Source: Lentisphaerota bacterium (GTDB lineage Bacteria; Verrucomicrobiota; Lentisphaeria; Victivallales; Victivallaceae). From it: a stretch of DNA of 46,135 nt. The stretch spans positions 1 through 46,135 of the forward strand of contig SUVX01000025.1 of the NCBI GenBank assembly GCA_015061725.1, written 5' to 3'. Shown here in pieces: positions 33,299 to 41,893 of this stretch (within the stretch, counting starts at the first letter, position 1; each line of letters starts with the position of its first letter). The notes beneath the pieces are model-generated. The model was not told where the DNA came from and searched no databases. It worked only from the letters and a program-made list of their open reading frames with translations. Made by a program: the position numbers and the translations under genes.

Positions 33299-34171
33299 TT
33301 ATTTTTTTCTGTTGAAAGAGGGAAGCTGAACCAGAATAACAGCAGAAAAAATGAGGGCGCACCCGAACAGGTTTTGCGGTGAATAGCGTTCATTCAGCAA
33401 CAGCCATCCCCAGAAAACCGCAAAGACTGAGGCAGTGCTTAAAATGATGGATGCCGTTGCAGGAAGCACATATTTCTGTGCCGCAATTTGAACCGTACAG
33501 GCAAAGCCGATGGCAATCACACCGCAATAAAGCAATGGTTTAACGGTTGCGGTAATGCTGTTTAAAGAGGGCGTTTCTCCGGCAATCAGTGCGGCAATGC
33601 CTGAAATGACTGTCACCGTAAAAAACTGAACTGCCGAAAGCTGAAGAGCATCACTTTGCGGCGCAAACTTGGCAATGGCAATAAACTGAAAGGCAAAAAA
33701 CAAGGCACACAACAGCATGAGAATATCTCCGGTATTGCCGAAACTGCGGAAAGAACTGTCACTGCAGAGCAGCCAGGAGCCTGCCGCAGAGATGACGGCG
33801 GCACTCCAGATTTTCAGATTGGATTTTTTCCCTGCAAAAATACCGATCAGGGGAATCATAATTACATACAGCGCCGTCAGAAATCCGGCCTTTCCGGCGC
33901 TGGTATAGAGCAAACCGACCTGTTGCAGAATCTCACCTCCTGCCAGACACACGCCGCAGGCAATGCCGCCGGTAAAGAGTTTTTTATCCGGCTTCTTCTG
34001 GTTGAAAAGAATGACCGGCAACAGAATGAGTCCGCCGAGCAGATACCGCCAGAATACAAAGAAATAAGGCTGCATGGTTTTCATAGCCTCCGCCTGTGCA
34101 GAGTAGGACAATCCCCAGATTGCCGCCGTAAGCAGCAGAGAGGCAACAGCAATAATACTTGATTTTTTCAT
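33299..34171 (-). CDS. EamA/DMT-superfamily transporter 2
   Basis: The 290-residue protein has ten hydrophobic segments in two EamA halves: SIIAVASLLLTAAIWGLSYS at the N-terminus, GLLYTSAGKAGFLTALYVIM, then SIILSTASVFAVFWGWLLLN and FGCALIFSAVILVQLPSF. It closely parallels the transporter at 13859-14794, including the GKxGFLTALY segment. It is an inner-membrane transporter for an unknown small metabolite. It is third in an operon after the GH1 and acetyltransferase genes, so it may export an acetylated sugar or a sugar by-product (inference). There is no strong ribosome site, which fits translation coupled to upstream genes. The terminator at 33233-33276 follows. Confidence 0.92.
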   Translation of the reverse strand: MKKSSIIAVASLLLTAAIWGLSYSAQAEAMKTMQPYFFVFWRYLLGGLILLPVILFNQKKPDKKLFTGGIACGVCLAGGEILQQVGLLYTSAGKAGFLTALYVIMIPLIGIFAGKKSNLKIWSAAVISAAGSWLLCSDSSFRSFGNTGDILMLLCALFFAFQFIAIAKFAPQSDALQLSAVQFFTVTVISGIAALIAGETPSLNSITATVKPLLYCGVIAIGFACTVQIAAQKYVLPATASIILSTASVFAVFWGWLLLNERYSPQNLFGCALIFSAVILVQLPSFNRKK

Positions 34172-34201
34172 AGTACAGTATGCAAAAAAAATTGTTTTAT
34201 G

Positions 34202-34858
34202 TTATTTTTTATCCTGTTCCGCCCACTGATATTTTTGGCGGTCTTCTGCGGTGATTTTGCGGATGACGCGCGCGGGATTTCCGGCGACGAGGGTATCTGC
34301 CGGGACATCACGGATGACGACGGAACCAGCTGCAATAACGGCATTGTCTCCGATGGTCACGCCGCCGAGGATGGTGGAAGAGCCGCCGATCCAGACGTTG
34401 TTGCCGACGTTAACGGGGAAGGCATACTCCCAACCGTCGATCCGGTCCTGCATATCCAGCGGATGACCTGCCGCCAGAATAGACACATTGGGCGCGATCC
34501 AGACGTTGTCTCCGAAACGGCAGTAATTGCCGTCCAGAACGATAAAATTGTAATTGGCGAAGAAGTTTTCTCCCACCTCGATACGGAATCCGTAATCGCA
34601 TTTGAACGGGGGAAGAATGTTGCAGTTTTTACCGATTTTACCGAAAATTTTTGCAAGAAAGTCGCGCCGTTCCTGCACCTGAGAGGGACGGAACTGATTG
34701 TATTCATAAATGGCGTCCTGGATTTTGAAACGGAAATCCGCCATTTCTGTTGTGGTGTTGGGATTATAGAGAAGTCCGGCTTCGGCTTTTTCCTGCTCTG
34801 TCATACCGCCGGGAACGGGTTTGCAGAGAACCGGTCTTGCGGAAGAGTTTTCGTCCAT
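34202..34858 (-). CDS. Sugar O-acetyltransferase (maltose/galactoside type, LbH fold)
   Basis: The 218-residue protein has an N-terminal Mac domain (MTEQEKAEAGLLYNPNTTTE) and a left-handed beta-helix with hexapeptide repeats (CRFGDNVWIAPNVSILAAGH; VNVGNNVWIGGSSTILGGVT; IGDNAVIAAGSVVIRDV). The catalytic His is in LAAGHPLD (His132). It uses acetyl-CoA to acetylate the 6-OH of glucosides, galactosides or maltose, probably to mark non-metabolisable sugars for export. The family usually begins at the MTEQEK methionine (34804), so the first 18 residues may not be translated; neither start has a strong ribosome site. It follows the GH1 gene by 6 bp and precedes an EamA transporter, a plausible detoxification unit. 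Confidence 0.9.
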   Translation of the reverse strand: MDENSSARPVLCKPVPGGMTEQEKAEAGLLYNPNTTTEMADFRFKIQDAIYEYNQFRPSQVQERRDFLAKIFGKIGKNCNILPPFKCDYGFRIEVGENFFANYNFIVLDGNYCRFGDNVWIAPNVSILAAGHPLDMQDRIDGWEYAFPVNVGNNVWIGGSSTILGGVTIGDNAVIAAGSVVIRDVPADTLVAGNPARVIRKITAEDRQKYQWAEQDKK

Positions 34859-34864
34859 CGTTAT

Positions 34865-36220
34865 TTATCCGTTGTTTTTAATGATGTTTTTATATGTGTA
34901 ATAAGAACCCTTGGGGATTCTATCCAACTTTTCCGGCGTACAGCGGACCAATCCGAAATGGCGCATATAGCCGCTGGTCCATTCAAAGTTATCCATCAGA
35001 GTCCAGCAGAAATAACCGCGCAGATCGACTTTATCTTCATTCTTTGCTTTCATGGCTTCGGCAATATAATCCCGGAGATATTTCTGCCGCATGATATCAT
35101 TTTTTGCAGATTCTTCATCCGGTTCAGGGGCGGCACAGCCGTTTTCAGTAATATAGATCGGCGTATTCTTATAGCGTTTGGCGATCCAGTTCAACAGTTT
35201 CCGCAGTCCCCACGGCACGATTGCCCAGTTCATATCCGTTTTCTCCGCACCGGGGATGGGAATCAGATATACGTCCTGATCGTCAGAAAGTCCGCCGTTA
35301 CCGACAACTTCACTGCCTGCATTCTGCGGCGGATATCCCGATGCATAAGATGAAGTATAGTGATTGAGTCCGAGAAAATCGGTACTGCCGATCAACATTT
35401 TTTTCTCATCTGCGGAAAATTCAGGGAGACGTTTTCCCAGACGGGAACGCATCAACTCAGGATATTCACCCGTAAAAAGCGGATCGGTGTACCAGCCGTA
35501 GAAAAATTGCAGTGCGCGTTCAGAGGCTTCCAGATCCTGCGGATCGCAAGTCAACGGTTCGCGCCAGTCGCAGTTGTTGGCAATACCGATTTCTCCCGGG
35601 TATCCGCCTGCGCGGAATTTCTGAACGGCAAAACCGTGGGCAAGAAGAAGATTGTGCGCGGCAATATACGGCAGATGAGAATCCTGAATTCCTGGAGCAA
35701 ATACATCCAGTCCGTATCCGAGAACGGCGGAACACCAGGATTCGTTCAACGTCATCCAATTATGAACTCTGTCGCCGAAAGCATCAAAACAGATTTTTGC
35801 GTATTCACCGAAAGCCTTTGCCGTTTCTCTGTTCAGCCAGCCGTATTTGCAGTTTTGCGGCAGATCCCAATGGTACAATGTTACAAAGGGTGTGATGCCG
35901 TGTTCCAGCAGAGTATCAATCAGACGATTATAAAAAGCGATACCTTCAGGATTGATCTTTCCTGTTCCATCCGGAAGAATACGCGGCCAGGAGAGAGAGA
36001 AGCGGTATCCGTTGCAGCCCAAATCAGCAATGAGTTTGACATCTTCCTGAAAACGGTGATAGTGATCGCAGGCAACGGAGCCGTCGGAGCCGTCAAGAAT
36101 ACGTCCCGGTTCCTGACAGAAGGTATCCCAGATGGAAACACCGCGCCCGCCCTCGCGGACTGCGCCTTCAATCTGATAGCTTGAAGTGGCTGTTCCCCAG
36201 ATGAAATGACTTTTTGACAT
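34865..36220 (-). CDS. GH1 beta-glucosidase
   Basis: The ATG at 36220 has CGGGAG upstream and gives 451 residues beginning MSKSHFIWGTATSSYQIEGA. All GH1 hallmarks are present: FIWGTATSSYQIEGAVREGG, the acid/base Glu in TLNESWCSAV (about residue 158), NHYTSSYA, and the nucleophile Glu in IYITENGCAAPE (about residue 357), ending with GYFCWTLMDNFEWTSGY. It is a cytoplasmic, retaining enzyme that releases glucose from beta-glucosides or cellobiose. It is the first gene of an operon with an acetyltransferase and a transporter. A near-consensus promoter lies at 36248-36276. Confidence 0.96.
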   Translation of the reverse strand: MSKSHFIWGTATSSYQIEGAVREGGRGVSIWDTFCQEPGRILDGSDGSVACDHYHRFQEDVKLIADLGCNGYRFSLSWPRILPDGTGKINPEGIAFYNRLIDTLLEHGITPFVTLYHWDLPQNCKYGWLNRETAKAFGEYAKICFDAFGDRVHNWMTLNESWCSAVLGYGLDVFAPGIQDSHLPYIAAHNLLLAHGFAVQKFRAGGYPGEIGIANNCDWREPLTCDPQDLEASERALQFFYGWYTDPLFTGEYPELMRSRLGKRLPEFSADEKKMLIGSTDFLGLNHYTSSYASGYPPQNAGSEVVGNGGLSDDQDVYLIPIPGAEKTDMNWAIVPWGLRKLLNWIAKRYKNTPIYITENGCAAPEPDEESAKNDIMRQKYLRDYIAEAMKAKNEDKVDLRGYFCWTLMDNFEWTSGYMRHFGLVRCTPEKLDRIPKGSYYTYKNIIKNNG

Positions 36221-36247
36221 AATATACTCCCGTTGAAAATCGGAGAT

Positions 36248-36276
36248 AATATAGTTCAAAGAAACTCTTTTGTCAA
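36248..36276 (-). promoter_or_regulatory. Near-consensus sigma-70 promoter of the GH1 operon
   Basis: On the minus strand: -35 TTGACA (36276-36271), a 17-bp spacer, -10 TATATT (36253-36248), 28 bp upstream of the GH1 start codon. It is the best promoter match in the window. Confidence 0.75.
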
Positions 36277-36353
36277 ATTTTTTTCAGCCGCCGCTGCACC
36301 TGTTGTTTTTCGGGATTACAGCTGTTTTTTGCGGAATATCACCAAGGCACGGA

Positions 36354-37127
36354 TCAGTTGAATGTTCCCCAGTGTCCCCCCTCACTTTTATTTGCAAAGA
36401 GTCCCTGTTTGATACCCTCAGCACAGATCCTGTTTGCCAGAAGATTGAATGGAAGTGATTGGAGCCAGATTTTTCCCGTTCCGGACAAGGTTGCAAAAAA
36501 TATGGATTTTGAACCGAAAAGCATGGTTTTGATATTCCCGGCGGCGACAACATCATAATGAATGGATTCTTCAAAAGCGACAATACATCCGGGATTGATT
36601 CTTATGGTCTGATTTTTGAGTGGAATTTCAACAACTTTTCCGCAGGAGTGGACAAATGCCATGCCGTCACCGGTCAAGCGCTGCAGAATGAAACCTTCTC
36701 CGCCGAGAAAACCGGCTCCCAGATTGCGCGTGAAAGCAACATCAATTTTTGTTCCGTATGCCGCCGCCAGAAATCCGCCCCGCTGACAGAGAATGGGCGC
36801 ATTGTATGTCGCCAGATTCAACGGAATGATTTTGCCCGGATAGGGACCTGAAAAGGCAACCTGTCCTGCGGTATTGCCGATTCCGGTATAATGCGTCAGA
36901 AAAAATGATTCTCCGGTAAGTGCGCGTTTTCCGGCATTCCACAAGTTTCCCCAGAACCCTGCGTTGGGATCGGAACCGTCAGATAAATGCGTGTCCAGCC
37001 GGACACTTTCACTCATGAACATCATGGAGCCGGCTTCGGCGATAACAGTTTCTCCGCGATTGAGATTGATTGAGACAAATTGCAAGTCGTCTCCGTGAAT
37101 TTTATATGTCAAGTTGTGGCAATGCAT
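36354..37127 (-). CDS. AIM24 / TIGR00266-family protein
   Basis: The 257-residue all-beta protein shows the AIM24 signature: NLNRGETVIAEAGSMMFMSE near the N-terminus, GFWGNLWNAGKRALTGESFF, NLGAGFLGGEGFILQRLTGD, and GKIWLQSLPFNLLANRI near the end. It has no signal peptide or helix long enough for a membrane. The family (named from yeast mitochondrial Aim24) is widespread in bacteria with unclear function, and some members associate with membranes. GAGGT lies before the start. It is the last gene of the TerY-PP2C-kinase cluster, 51 bp after the PrsW-like gene, which suggests a membrane-linked effector or sensor (inference). Confidence 0.88.
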   Translation of the reverse strand: MHCHNLTYKIHGDDLQFVSINLNRGETVIAEAGSMMFMSESVRLDTHLSDGSDPNAGFWGNLWNAGKRALTGESFFLTHYTGIGNTAGQVAFSGPYPGKIIPLNLATYNAPILCQRGGFLAAAYGTKIDVAFTRNLGAGFLGGEGFILQRLTGDGMAFVHSCGKVVEIPLKNQTIRINPGCIVAFEESIHYDVVAAGNIKTMLFGSKSIFFATLSGTGKIWLQSLPFNLLANRICAEGIKQGLFANKSEGGHWGTFN

Positions 37128-37178
37128 TGTGACCTCAAATTATTATGTGTTTTTTTTGTCCGGTACTGAAGTTTTATA

Positions 37179-38201
37179 TCAGGTTAATTTTTGTTTCATA
37201 TTTTTGGCATTTGAAAGATATATCGTGAAAAGGATGATTCCCGATACCGCCGGCAGTATACGCAAACAGTCAGGCATTGCATTATATAATGCGTGAATTA
37301 TCGCCGGCAATAATACAGCAAGAATCCTCAGACCGATTCTGTGCATCGGAACCAATGCAGAAAAAGCAATGAAATACGAGGCAATGCCGCACCAGGTCGC
37401 ATGCAGAAACGGCAGAGATGTCAAACGCAGAACGTTCAGAAAATAAGCTCCGTCAATACCATATCTCCGGTTTATGCCCAGTTGATAACAGATACCTTCG
37501 TTGATTCCGAATCCCAGTCCTGAAAACAGACCGTATAAAACGAGCGTCTGCGGGATACAAATAACGCCTTTTTTACGGACAATCCGGAAAATAATCGCAG
37601 CTTTGCAAATTTCTTCAGGCAGTCCGGCTTCCAGAAACATACCGGCGAAACGCAGGATAAACTGTTTACTTTTTGTCATGGAGTCTGCGAAAGACAACAA
37701 ACCGGTAAAATGAATAAGCAGCAATGCCGTTGTGGAAATCAGTGCAGTAATCAGAAAACAGCTGCAGCACTCTTTCAACTTTACCTGATCGGTTTTGAAT
37801 ATGCAGAAAAAGAACATGCCCCATAAGACTGAAAAGTACGCTGCAATTGCAATGTAGGCAACGGCTCCGTTGGTCAGCAGCAGTATCCCCAACGGAAATA
37901 ATCCGATCAGAGCCAGCAATAAAAACCTGCGTTCATGAAGCCAGCTCATTGATTTAATTTCCTGCCAGGGCAGAATGAAGTCAATTCCGGTTTTCTTTAA
38001 ACTTTCCCACGGGTTTTTTGCACGCGGGATGCGCCAATGACATTTTTTCATCGCCCGGTCAAGTGTCATCGTATCCGGAGAAGAATCTATTCTGGCTGTA
38101 TCGTTCAGCAATATCTTATTGTTTTCGATATAGTATGCCAATTGAGATTCCGTGTACGGACCGAAAATTTTTCCATTCCGTTCAATAGTGATTTCCGGCA
38201 T
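37179..38201 (-). CDS. PrsW-like intramembrane protease with N-terminal GYF_2-like domain
   Basis: The 340-residue protein has residues 3-55 resembling a GYF_2 domain (ITIERNGKIFGPYTESQLAY; usually a peptide-binding or docking module). About eight membrane helices follow. The protease motifs of the PrsW/CPBP type are present: GLPEEICKAAII (Glu196-Glu197), GFGINEGICY (Glu235), FLHATWCGI (His267), and LPAIIHALYNA (His303). PrsW cleaves anti-sigma factors in Bacillus; here no anti-sigma factor is encoded nearby, so the target is unknown. GGAGG lies before the start. It sits between the DUF4236-TPR and AIM24 genes in the TerY cluster, as a possible membrane output of the kinase/phosphatase pair. 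Confidence 0.85.
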   Translation of the reverse strand: MPEITIERNGKIFGPYTESQLAYYIENNKILLNDTARIDSSPDTMTLDRAMKKCHWRIPRAKNPWESLKKTGIDFILPWQEIKSMSWLHERRFLLLALIGLFPLGILLLTNGAVAYIAIAAYFSVLWGMFFFCIFKTDQVKLKECCSCFLITALISTTALLLIHFTGLLSFADSMTKSKQFILRFAGMFLEAGLPEEICKAAIIFRIVRKKGVICIPQTLVLYGLFSGLGFGINEGICYQLGINRRYGIDGAYFLNVLRLTSLPFLHATWCGIASYFIAFSALVPMHRIGLRILAVLLPAIIHALYNAMPDCLRILPAVSGIILFTIYLSNAKNMKQKLT

Positions 38202-38256
38202 TGTATATCCTCCGGTTATTTTTTGTTTTTTCCGTAGTTCCTGTACAAAATCAATG

Positions 38257-39282
38257 TCAGGACAAGGATTTTATCTTTGCCTGAGCGTCGGGATGATATG
38301 GATTTTCAGCATAGATTTTTTCCCACATCTTCCGTGCTGAACTTTTTTGTCCCTGCAGCTGATAAATCTCTGCGCGTTCTTCCATGATGGCAAGCAGAAG
38401 TTCCGGATCCCGGTCCTTCTTTTTTCTGCCGGCTGTTGACAGAACTGTTTGTGCCGCATCATATAAGTTCATTTCTTTGAGTACGATTCCCCGGTAAAAC
38501 AGAAGTACCGTATGGACGGGCGAATCGTTTTCAATATTATTTGTCATACCCAGCAGAGTTTTCAACCATGCTGAATTGCCCGGCGTTGATAAAACCAATT
38601 CAGCCAGTGAAATTTTGACCGTTAAGTTTGCCGGATCACTTTTGTAAAGTGAAATCAGAAGATTGCATGCCTGAGAAATATTGCGCTGCTGCTGGAGCAT
38701 TTCCACTTTTATCAGATAAAGAGCCGTCGGCGAGGGCTGCAGATTGATACTGAAAAAATCTGTGATTGCAACAGACAGATCAATATCAAGATTATATTTT
38801 CTGAATAACGCACCGAGTCCGGAAGAATTTTTCAATGCATTTTCGATTGCTGCCGCACAATCATTGTATTGCCTGTTGTTCAAATACAGGACTGCTGCAA
38901 TAAATGCGGCATCTGCGATCTGAGGAATTTTTTCAAATCCGTTCAGTGCTGCCGGAATATTGCCGTTGAGCATTTGTTTTACGGCTTCGACAAAAATTTT
39001 TTCATCTCCGGACATGAACAGTCCGGAGATGAAGCCGACATCAATCGTGTTTTTCGGAGCAGAGGACGTTGCTCGTGATGAACCTCTTTCAGAATTATCG
39101 AATCTGTCGTATGTGGAATAACTCAAACCCGTTCCAGGAATGCCGATGGTTTTCCGTACGCCGTTTTTGCCGACGGTTACTTTAGCTCCCCGGGGACCGA
39201 AAGAAAAAGAACTTCCGTTTTTTCCGAGATTCATCGTAACGCCGGAAAACAGTTTTATCCGCTTGTGAAAGCGCCAACCCAT
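38257..39282 (-). CDS. DUF4236 domain plus TPR-type repeat protein
   Basis: The ATG at 39282 overlaps the stop of the TerY gene (TGATG) and has GGAGGA upstream; a longer frame runs into that gene. The 341-residue protein begins with DUF4236 (MGWRFHKRIKLFSGVTMNLG, GPRGAKVTVGKNGVRKTIGI, PGTGLSYST), a small all-beta domain of about 55 residues. The rest is helical with TPR-like hairpins (AALNGFEKIPQIADAAFIAA; ALYLIKVEMLQQQRNISQAC; GQKSSARKMWEKIYAENPYH). It is a cytoplasmic, adaptor-like protein. Translational coupling to TerY suggests that the two proteins act together. Confidence 0.85.
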   Translation of the reverse strand: MGWRFHKRIKLFSGVTMNLGKNGSSFSFGPRGAKVTVGKNGVRKTIGIPGTGLSYSTYDRFDNSERGSSRATSSAPKNTIDVGFISGLFMSGDEKIFVEAVKQMLNGNIPAALNGFEKIPQIADAAFIAAVLYLNNRQYNDCAAAIENALKNSSGLGALFRKYNLDIDLSVAITDFFSINLQPSPTALYLIKVEMLQQQRNISQACNLLISLYKSDPANLTVKISLAELVLSTPGNSAWLKTLLGMTNNIENDSPVHTVLLFYRGIVLKEMNLYDAAQTVLSTAGRKKKDRDPELLLAIMEERAEIYQLQGQKSSARKMWEKIYAENPYHPDAQAKIKSLS

Positions 39283-40298
39283 CAGCCGCGTCCTCCGTCG
39301 ATGCTGGAAATTGTACCGCCGTAACTGCTCACACTTCCGCAGAAAGGACACTTGACATTTTCAAGATGGTCAGGATCCAGACAAAGACATTTGTGACACT
39401 CACAATACCCCAGCACCTTGTTTCCGCAATGCGGACAGGGGGGGAGATCTCCTTCCATTTGCTCACCGCTTATGTTTTTTCCGTTGCCTTCGTCGCTTGA
39501 CAGTTCAAAATAATCTTCGCCGACCGGATAAGCTCCGTCAATTACATACTTGCCCCGGTTACGGCTGACGTACCGGACAATGTAGGGTTTATTTGTTTTC
39601 TGACATCTGGCAGTCAATACGAAGAAGTCCACATTGTTTTCTGTCGGCAGAGTGTCTGCAAGCAAATCAGCGGCCATGTTTCGGCGGAATTTTTCAAGCT
39701 CGTCAATCTTCTCTTCTTTTCCGTTTTCTCCGACAGCTTCACTTTGAGTTTGAATTGAATCTGAAACACATTCAAAGAATGCCTGATAAGACTCTTTGGT
39801 CGTTTCTTTGAAAACAAGCACTTGGTCTGTGACGGATTTCAAGGCTGCTGCATCGGAATTTTCTCCCATTAAAACGGCGACGGTAGAGTATTTGCCGTAC
39901 TTCATTCTCCATTGTGCGGCAGCGGCTCTGTAATCATCATTGGGAGTACCGTCCGTCAAAATAAAGATAAGCGGCTTCCAGTCTCCTTTGGTTTCCGGCG
40001 TGCTTTTTTTGACATTGGTATCGATTTCATGCATCAAAACATTCAACGCTCCAGAAAAATTTGTACCGTTGCCAATCGGCAATTCCGGCGGACAGAATTC
40101 CAGCACATAAGTCAATGGCGTGAGAACTTTTGCTTTTCCTGCGAATGCAATGACAGAAATATAAACGGTTTCCATTGCATACGGGTTGCTCATAAGAGCA
40201 TCCGTCAGCAGCTGAATTCCGTTTTTGACTTCTTCTATAGCCTTGCCGGCCATTGATTCTGAAACATCCAGCACCAGATAAACGGGTAATCTTCTCAT
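39282..40298 (-). CDS. TerY-type vWA protein with C-terminal zinc ribbon
   Basis: The start is set at ATG 40298 because the TerY family begins MRRLPVYLVLDVSESM; the ribosome site there is only A-rich. The 338 residues hold a vWA domain (about 1-195) with MIDAS residues DVSES (Asp11, Ser13, Ser15), GTNFSGAL and ILTDGTPNDD. A TerY-C-like part follows (NKPYIVRYVSRNRGKYVIDG, AYPVGEDYFEL), then a Cys-rich ribbon (CPHCGNKVLGYCECHKC and CPFCG). In TerY-P triads this protein partners a PP2C phosphatase and a kinase with its own ribbon, as here. It lies 77 bp after the kinase gene and is coupled to the DUF4236 gene. Confidence 0.88.
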   Translation of the reverse strand: MRRLPVYLVLDVSESMAGKAIEEVKNGIQLLTDALMSNPYAMETVYISVIAFAGKAKVLTPLTYVLEFCPPELPIGNGTNFSGALNVLMHEIDTNVKKSTPETKGDWKPLIFILTDGTPNDDYRAAAAQWRMKYGKYSTVAVLMGENSDAAALKSVTDQVLVFKETTKESYQAFFECVSDSIQTQSEAVGENGKEEKIDELEKFRRNMAADLLADTLPTENNVDFFVLTARCQKTNKPYIVRYVSRNRGKYVIDGAYPVGEDYFELSSDEGNGKNISGEQMEGDLPPCPHCGNKVLGYCECHKCLCLDPDHLENVKCPFCGSVSSYGGTISSIDGGRG

Positions 40299-40375
40299 TT
40301 TTCTTTTTCTTTCATTTGTTCGGCAACCGGGCATTCGCCACATCAGACGGACAACCGTTTGACTTGTTTTACAGG

Positions 40376-41872
40376 TTATTTCCCTGCCAGCTGAACGATT
40401 GCCAGGCGTCCGCCTGCCTCAGTAGACAGCAGAATTTTTGTTCCTTCTTTCAACTCAATGAATTCACGGGCTTTCTTTTGAACTTTGCTTCCATCCGGGA
40501 GAACTTCAAACAACGAAGTCAATCTCTCGTTCACAAGCCGCCAGGTGCCGTTGTGAAACTGAAAATACGCCTGACGTTCGCGGTCTTCAGCAGTGATTTT
40601 TTCATTCGGAAGAATATTGTTCATGACATGCCAGCGGCTCAGAGATTGGCCGTTGAAAACCATCAGCTGATGGTTGTCCGGTTTGTAAGTTTTGCTTCCG
40701 GGGCGGCAGGAATAAAATTCCAGTTTGGGAACCAATCCTTTGTATTCAGTTCCGCAGAAGGGACAGCGGGGATATTTTGAATTATCAAAAACATACCACT
40801 TGCCGGTACATGCCGGATTGGAACATGGCAGCAAGCGATCACATGTTTTATAGAGAGCGTTTTCCCATTCCTCAGCAGCAGGACGCAACATCGGATTTTT
40901 CAGTCCGTCAATAAAAGCTTTTTCAAAAAGCGCAGCCAAAAACGGACCGGCAATTTTTGCAGCAGAGAATTTATCCAAATCAATCCACGGCTGGAATTTG
41001 ATCAAATCATTGCCGTATTCGCGCTTCATATTTCTGTTGCGAGCGTCTTTCGGGTGTTCAATATAAAGCGGATCTTTGCCCATTAACAGGAGTTCTTCAT
41101 CCTCGGCTTCCATATCGGGACCGAAAAATCTTCCGCCGCGCAGGGGGTGTCTGTGCAGAAGGTACATGTAAATTAAAACTGCCAACGCATGTTTATCCGT
41201 TTTCGCTGACGGCAATGTTTCGCGTGTATTGTCGGACAACACCTCCGGCGCAATGAAATCCGGAGTTCCCAACACATCCGGGGGGTATTTGCCCGGTACG
41301 ACAAGACCGTCAATGTCAATGATACACGCATTACCGCCATGCGGGTCAATAAGCACGTTATTATAAGACAAGTCAGAATGTGCAAGTCCGGCGGCATGCA
41401 TACGCCGCACGGCCTGGGCAAGTTTTAGACTGATTCTAAGATAATTTAAAAAATTTCCTCTTTCTTCTTGAGAAATTATTCTCAACAGTTTGGCTGAAGC
41501 GAACCATTTTCCCTGTTTTTCTTTACCATTGCGGGGCTTGTCATATTGAAAAAAGAAATTTTGCGCATAGGAGGGAACAACAATGCCGATTTTTCCCTCC
41601 CATTCAACAATTTCTTCAGGCCAGCAATAGAGATTCTTCCAGTAATCTCCACCAATCTGCTCAAAAATATCATGCCGGTATTTACCAGTGATACTTTCCA
41701 GTCGGGCTATTGCCCGGGGATCCAGCTTGTCTTTGAAAAAGGCGACCACATAATCTCTTTTCGGAGAGAAGTAGACGTATTTCATTGCTCCGGAGGGAGG
41801 ATCAGAAGAGAGTACAAACTCAAAACTTTTTCCGGACTGGGATTTTGCAATTTTGATATCCTTTTTAGGCAT
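40376..41872 (-). CDS. TerY-P-type Ser/Thr protein kinase with zinc ribbon and C-terminal FHA-like domain
   Basis: The 498-residue protein has a kinase domain at about residues 20-335. The glycine loop is weak; the ATP lysine is probably Lys47 (VVAFFKDK). The catalytic loop is HSDLSYNNVLI (Asp167), followed by IIDIDGLVVP (metal-binding DIDG, 186-189), GTPDFIAPEVL, and DKHALAVLIYMYLL. A zinc ribbon follows (Cys350, Cys355, Cys370, Cys373). The last 110 residues look like a small beta domain with an FHA-like LSRWHVMNN. It is cytoplasmic. GAAGGAG precedes the start. It lies 21 bp after the PP2C gene, so the kinase and phosphatase form a pair. Confidence 0.88.
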   Translation of the reverse strand: MPKKDIKIAKSQSGKSFEFVLSSDPPSGAMKYVYFSPKRDYVVAFFKDKLDPRAIARLESITGKYRHDIFEQIGGDYWKNLYCWPEEIVEWEGKIGIVVPSYAQNFFFQYDKPRNGKEKQGKWFASAKLLRIISQEERGNFLNYLRISLKLAQAVRRMHAAGLAHSDLSYNNVLIDPHGGNACIIDIDGLVVPGKYPPDVLGTPDFIAPEVLSDNTRETLPSAKTDKHALAVLIYMYLLHRHPLRGGRFFGPDMEAEDEELLLMGKDPLYIEHPKDARNRNMKREYGNDLIKFQPWIDLDKFSAAKIAGPFLAALFEKAFIDGLKNPMLRPAAEEWENALYKTCDRLLPCSNPACTGKWYVFDNSKYPRCPFCGTEYKGLVPKLEFYSCRPGSKTYKPDNHQLMVFNGQSLSRWHVMNNILPNEKITAEDRERQAYFQFHNGTWRLVNERLTSLFEVLPDGSKVQKKAREFIELKEGTKILLSTEAGGRLAIVQLAGK

Positions 41873-41893
41873 AATAAGACTCCTTCGTGAAAG

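Noticed and set aside
34199..35353. Plus-strand open frame of 384 codons across the acetyltransferase and GH1 genes
   Set aside because: It is antisense to two genes with intact catalytic motifs and has no ribosome site or known domain.
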